From NCBI RefSeq assembly GCF_900269665.1, contig NZ_LT985361.1, forward strand, positions 2,815,263 through 2,848,512: a stretch of DNA of 33,250 nucleotides, given 5' to 3'. This stretch comes from Nocardia suismassiliense. GTDB taxonomy: Bacteria; Actinomycetota; Actinomycetes; Mycobacteriales; Mycobacteriaceae. The translations under genes were made by a program, and so were the position numbers. Positions 30,394 to 33,250 of this stretch are shown in pieces. Each line of letters starts with the position of its first letter. The stretch's first letter is position 1. The notes beneath the pieces are model-generated. The model was not told the DNA's origin. It did no database searches and saw only the letters and a program-made list of their open reading frames with translations.

Positions 30394-32145
30394 GTGCGTA
30401 CCCACCGGAAGTCCCTCGTCCTGTTCGCCGCACCCGCGCTCGTGCTCGCCGCCTGCTCGTCCGGCCCGGACCAGCCCGACACCGTCGCAGGCCAGTTCGC
30501 CGACGCGCTGAACCGCGACGACGTGGCGGCCGCCGCAGGCCTCACCGATGATCCGGCGAAGGCCTCCGACGCCCTCGGCAAGCTCTACGCCGGCCTCGGC
30601 AAAGAGGTGCGTTTCGACGTCCGCTCGATCGACAAGAACACCTTCACGCTGGCCGCCACCTGGAAGCTCGGCAAGGACGGCGCGGCCGAGTGGACCTACA
30701 CCACCACCGGCACCGCGGACGAGGGCGGCGACGGGTGGAAGGTCAAGTGGAACCCGGACACGGTCGCGCCCGGCCTGGCGACGGGCCCGCTGAGTTACAG
30801 CCCGGTCTATCCGAAGCCCGCACGCGTCCTCGACGCGAGCGGCGGCGAGTTGATGACCCAGCAGGTGGTCACACTGGTGAACGTGAGCCCCGGCGCCGAT
30901 ACCGCCGCGCTCGCCGCGCTGCTGACCCCGATCGCGCCCGACATCACCGCGCAGTCGCTGCAAGCGGAACTCGCTGCGGCGCAGGGTAAACCGATCACCG
31001 CGATCAGCCTGCGCGACGCCGACATCGCGCCGATCCAGCCGCAGCTCGCCGCCGTGCCAGGCGTCACGCTCGCGCCGCAGACCCGCCTGCTCACCACCGA
31101 CAAGTCGCTGGCCTCGCCCGCCCTGTCAGGCCTTGCCGAGCTGTGGCAGCAGAACGCCGACGCGAACGCGGGCTGGGCGGTGCGCGCGCAGACCGGCGAG
31201 GGCACCCAGCGGGTCGGCGGCCAGGATCCGAAGCCGACCGTCGATATCGCCTCCACCTTGAACATCGACCTGCAACAGGCGGCCGAGGCGGCGCTGGCGC
31301 CGATTACCCAGCCCGCAGCGATCGTCGCGTTGCAACCCTCGACCGGCAATGTGGTCGCGGTCGCGCAGAACGAGGCCGCCGACGCGCAGGGTCCGATCGC
31401 GCTCACCGGCCTGTACCCGCCCGGTTCGACCTTCAAGACAGTCACCGTCTCGGCCGCACTGCAAGCGGATACGGTCACCCCGGACACTGTGCTGCCCTGT
31501 CCGGGCGAGGCGAACATCGAGGGTCGCAAGATCCCCAACGACAACAATTTCGACCTGGGACAGGTGCCGCTACATACCGCGTTCGCGCGTTCCTGCAACA
31601 CCACCATGGGCTCGCTCGCGGTGAAACTGCCCGCCGACGCGTTGACGAATGCAGCGGCACAGCTCGGGCTCGGCATCGACTACGTCACACCCGGGCTGAC
31701 CACCGTGACCGGCAAGGTGCCGCCCGCGGACACCCCGGCGCTGCGGGTCGAGTCAGCTATCGGTCAGGGAAAGGTGACCGCTACGCCGTTCGGCATGGCG
31801 CTGGTCGCCGCGTCCATCGCGCGCGGCTCGGTGCCCGCGCCCGCCATCGTGCAGGGCAAGCCCGGCACGCCGGACAAGACGCCGGCCGCGCTGCCTGCCA
31901 GCGTTGCCGAGCAGGTCAAAGCCATGATGCGGGAGACGATCACGGCAGGCACCGCGACCCAGCTGCGCGATATTCCAGGCTTGCTCGGCAAAACCGGCAC
32001 CGCGGAGTACATCGACGACCAGCACGCGCACGGCTGGTTCGTCGGCATCGCCGATGACCTGGCATTTGCTGTATTCGTGAACGACGCGAACAGCTCCGGA
32101 CCCGCGGTGGACGCGGCCGGGCGGATGCTGCGGGCGGCGCGCTAG
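30394..32145 (+). CDS. Penicillin-binding lipoprotein, transpeptidase (PbpLipo-like, Rv2864c type)
   Basis: This 583-residue cell-wall D,D-transpeptidase has a lipoprotein signal (FAAPALVLAAC, lipidated C21), an NTF2-like MecA-type domain (~27-135), a linker/dimerisation region and the transpeptidase domain from ~290. The three active-site motifs are S345-T-F-K348, S400-C-N402 and K533-T-G-T536. The size and domain order match mycobacterial PbpLipo. It cross-links peptidoglycan outside the membrane and would be a beta-lactam target. The GTG at 30394 lies 8 bases after a -10-like TACAGT (30381-30386), so the mRNA is probably leaderless. A kinase gene follows, but with its own promoter-like region. 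Confidence 0.92.
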   Translation: MRTHRKSLVLFAAPALVLAACSSGPDQPDTVAGQFADALNRDDVAAAAGLTDDPAKASDALGKLYAGLGKEVRFDVRSIDKNTFTLAATWKLGKDGAAEWTYTTTGTADEGGDGWKVKWNPDTVAPGLATGPLSYSPVYPKPARVLDASGGELMTQQVVTLVNVSPGADTAALAALLTPIAPDITAQSLQAELAAAQGKPITAISLRDADIAPIQPQLAAVPGVTLAPQTRLLTTDKSLASPALSGLAELWQQNADANAGWAVRAQTGEGTQRVGGQDPKPTVDIASTLNIDLQQAAEAALAPITQPAAIVALQPSTGNVVAVAQNEAADAQGPIALTGLYPPGSTFKTVTVSAALQADTVTPDTVLPCPGEANIEGRKIPNDNNFDLGQVPLHTAFARSCNTTMGSLAVKLPADALTNAAAQLGLGIDYVTPGLTTVTGKVPPADTPALRVESAIGQGKVTATPFGMALVAASIARGSVPAPAIVQGKPGTPDKTPAALPASVAEQVKAMMRETITAGTATQLRDIPGLLGKTGTAEYIDDQHAHGWFVGIADDLAFAVFVNDANSSGPAVDAAGRMLRAAR

Positions 32146-32187
32146 CCCCGCCGCGCCGATGTGGGCGGAGAATATGCCCCCGCTGGC

Positions 32188-32217
32188 GCGGACCGAAGTT
32201 CCGCGGCCCGCTACACT
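32188..32217 (+). promoter_or_regulatory. Possible weak terminator and promoter between PBP and kinase genes
   Basis: GCGGA (32188-32192) and TCCGC (32200-32204) can form a short hairpin 43 bases after the PBP stop. Just after it, TACACT (32212-32217) is a reasonable -10 for the kinase gene; no clear -35 is seen. The transcript would have a leader of ~65 bases before the proposed kinase start. Confidence 0.35.
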
Positions 32218-32286
32218 CGTCCCCGGACCGCGTCTGTAAGCAATAAGCGGGATGTCACGATTTCGAGAAGGTTCGGAGTAGGCGCC

Positions 32287-33250
32287 ATCGATACCGGTCA
32301 GTTGATCGCGGAGCATTACCGCCTGGTCGAGCGGATTGGTAGCGGCGGCACAGGTGTTGTTTGGCGTGCCATCGACGAGCGCTTGCAACGCTCGGTGGCC
32401 GTCAAGCAGATCCATATCAAGCCGAGCCTGCCCGAGGCCGAGCGTGATGTGGTGCGCCAACGTGCGATTCGGGAGGCTCGCAACGCCGCCCGCTTCCAGC
32501 ATCCGAACGCGATCGTCGTGTTCGACATCACCGAGCATCAGGGTGATCCCTGCCTGGTGATGGAGTACCTGAAGTCCAACAGCCTGGCCGGCGTGCTCTC
32601 GACGCAGGGCCCGCTGCCGTTGACGCAGGTCGCCCGCATCGGCGAGCAGGTCGCCTCGGCGCTGATCGCCGCGCACGACGCGGGCATCGTGCACCGCGAC
32701 GTGAAACCGGGCAACATCCTGCTCGACGACCACGGCACCGTGAAGATCACCGACTTCGGCATCTCCCGGGCCGCCGGTGACGTCACGCTCACCGAAACCG
32801 GCCTGATCTGCGGCACCGCCGCCTACCTCGCCCCCGAGATGGCCCGTGGCGCGGACCCGACCCCCGCCTCGGACGTATTCGCCCTCGGCGCAACACTTTT
32901 CCACGCGCTGGAAGGTGAACCGCCGTACGGCGCGAATGCCAACCCGCTCGCGGTGCTGTACGCCGCGGCCAACGGTCAGGTCAGCGAACCCCGCAACGCC
33001 GGTCCCGCAACGGATTTCCTGCTGGACCTGCTCAGCCCGGAGCCGCAGGACCGGCCGACCATGCGCGCGGCACTCGACCACCTCGCCGCCTTCGCCGACG
33101 CCGGCCCCGCACCGGGGACCGCCGGATTCGTCCCCGCCAGTGAAGCTTTCGTGCGCCGCCGCAACGGTGCGCCCGAATCCGCCACCCGGGCCCTGCGGCC
33201 CTCGGCGGTGTCGGCTCCGGTCCATCAGCCGACCGAACGCCAGCCCCGCC
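32287..33250 (+). CDS. Ser/Thr protein kinase, N-terminal part (runs off window)
   Basis: The frame encodes at least 321 residues, open at the window end. All kinase landmarks are present, counted from the ATC codon at 32287: glycine loop GSGGTGVV (18-25), K40, E63, catalytic loop HRDVKPGN (136-143; D138), DFG (156-158), GTAAYLAPE (176-184) and DVFALG (196-201). It is a PknB-family Hanks-type kinase; sensor or membrane parts would lie beyond the window. No ATG, GTG or TTG lies between 32230 and 32301 in this frame. The family start (IDTGQLIAEHYRLVERIG) coincides with ATC at 32287, preceded by GGAG (32275-32278) at 8-base spacing. An in-frame TTG at 32302 is the fallback but lacks a ribosome site. 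Confidence 0.9.
   Translation, partial: MDTGQLIAEHYRLVERIGSGGTGVVWRAIDERLQRSVAVKQIHIKPSLPEAERDVVRQRAIREARNAARFQHPNAIVVFDITEHQGDPCLVMEYLKSNSLAGVLSTQGPLPLTQVARIGEQVASALIAAHDAGIVHRDVKPGNILLDDHGTVKITDFGISRAAGDVTLTETGLICGTAAYLAPEMARGADPTPASDVFALGATLFHALEGEPPYGANANPLAVLYAAANGQVSEPRNAGPATDFLLDLLSPEPQDRPTMRAALDHLAAFADAGPAPGTAGFVPASEAFVRRRNGAPESATRALRPSAVSAPVHQPTERQPR

Noticed and set aside
1..33250. CRISPR arrays, tRNA or rRNA genes
   Set aside because: No regularly spaced short repeats and no tRNA or rRNA signatures were seen on either strand by eye; a covariance-model scan would be more sensitive.

Overview
This is a high-GC actinobacterial window. Gene content and order point to Nocardia or a close relative in Mycobacteriales. 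Supporting signs are GTG and leaderless-looking starts, the order bioB - bsaP - DUF2567 - nrtR - nadA-nadB-nadC (as around Rv1589-Rv1596 of Mycobacterium tuberculosis), a BioQ-type biotin regulator, and a PbpLipo-like penicillin-binding lipoprotein. The genus is inferred from remembered synteny, not from a search. The first ~190 bases are a G/C homopolymer smear that looks like bad sequence at a contig end; it cuts off a MarR-family gene.

Layout. (1) 1-1424: truncated MarR gene, then a leftward MarR-GNAT fusion. (2) 1547-5717: bioA, a divergent cupin/MarR pair, bioF and bioD. (3) 5739-9270, leftward: a corrinoid ABC importer (permease, ATPase, binding lipoprotein) behind a cobalamin riboswitch. 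Between riboswitch and permease lie two very short ORFs, joined to each other and to the permease by ATGA overlaps and made of a tandem repeat. (4) 9352-10521: membrane-anchored alpha/beta hydrolase. (5) 10585-14613: overlapping operon for an SsuA/NrtA-type ABC importer and an SnaA/SoxA/NtaA-type flavin monooxygenase, probably for an organosulfur compound, followed by a nested palindrome. (6) 14692-17412: bioQ, and divergently bioB, bsaP and a DUF2567 membrane protein. (7) 17506-18364: DUF1353 protein and a 61-residue basic protein. (8) 18433-22958: nrtR divergent from nadA-nadB-nadC. (9) 23061-29331: three secreted six-cysteine alpha/beta hydrolase paralogues, interrupted by a winged-helix protein and an ArsR/MFS divergent pair. 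(10) 29456-33250: arylamine N-acetyltransferase, PbpLipo-like penicillin-binding protein, and a Ser/Thr kinase that runs off the window.

How the parts work together. Three copies of the BioQ-type box TGAAC-N3-GTTCA lie upstream of bioA, bioF and bioB, and bioQ is divergent from bioB, so all four biotin synthesis enzymes look like one regulon. BsaP, encoded directly after bioB, is the known small helper of actinobacterial biotin synthase. The NAD operon faces its likely repressor NrtR across a region with two inverted repeats. With the riboswitch-controlled corrinoid importer, the window reads as a cofactor island (biotin, NAD, B12) with sulfur scavenging inserted.

The most unusual structures are the mini-ORF repeat chain after the riboswitch, the 13-residue tandem repeat at the front of the corrinoid ATPase, the nested palindrome between the monooxygenase and bioQ, the nadB-nadC hairpin, and a kinase that seems to lack a standard start codon. 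I saw no tRNA, rRNA, CRISPR array, transposase or integrase.
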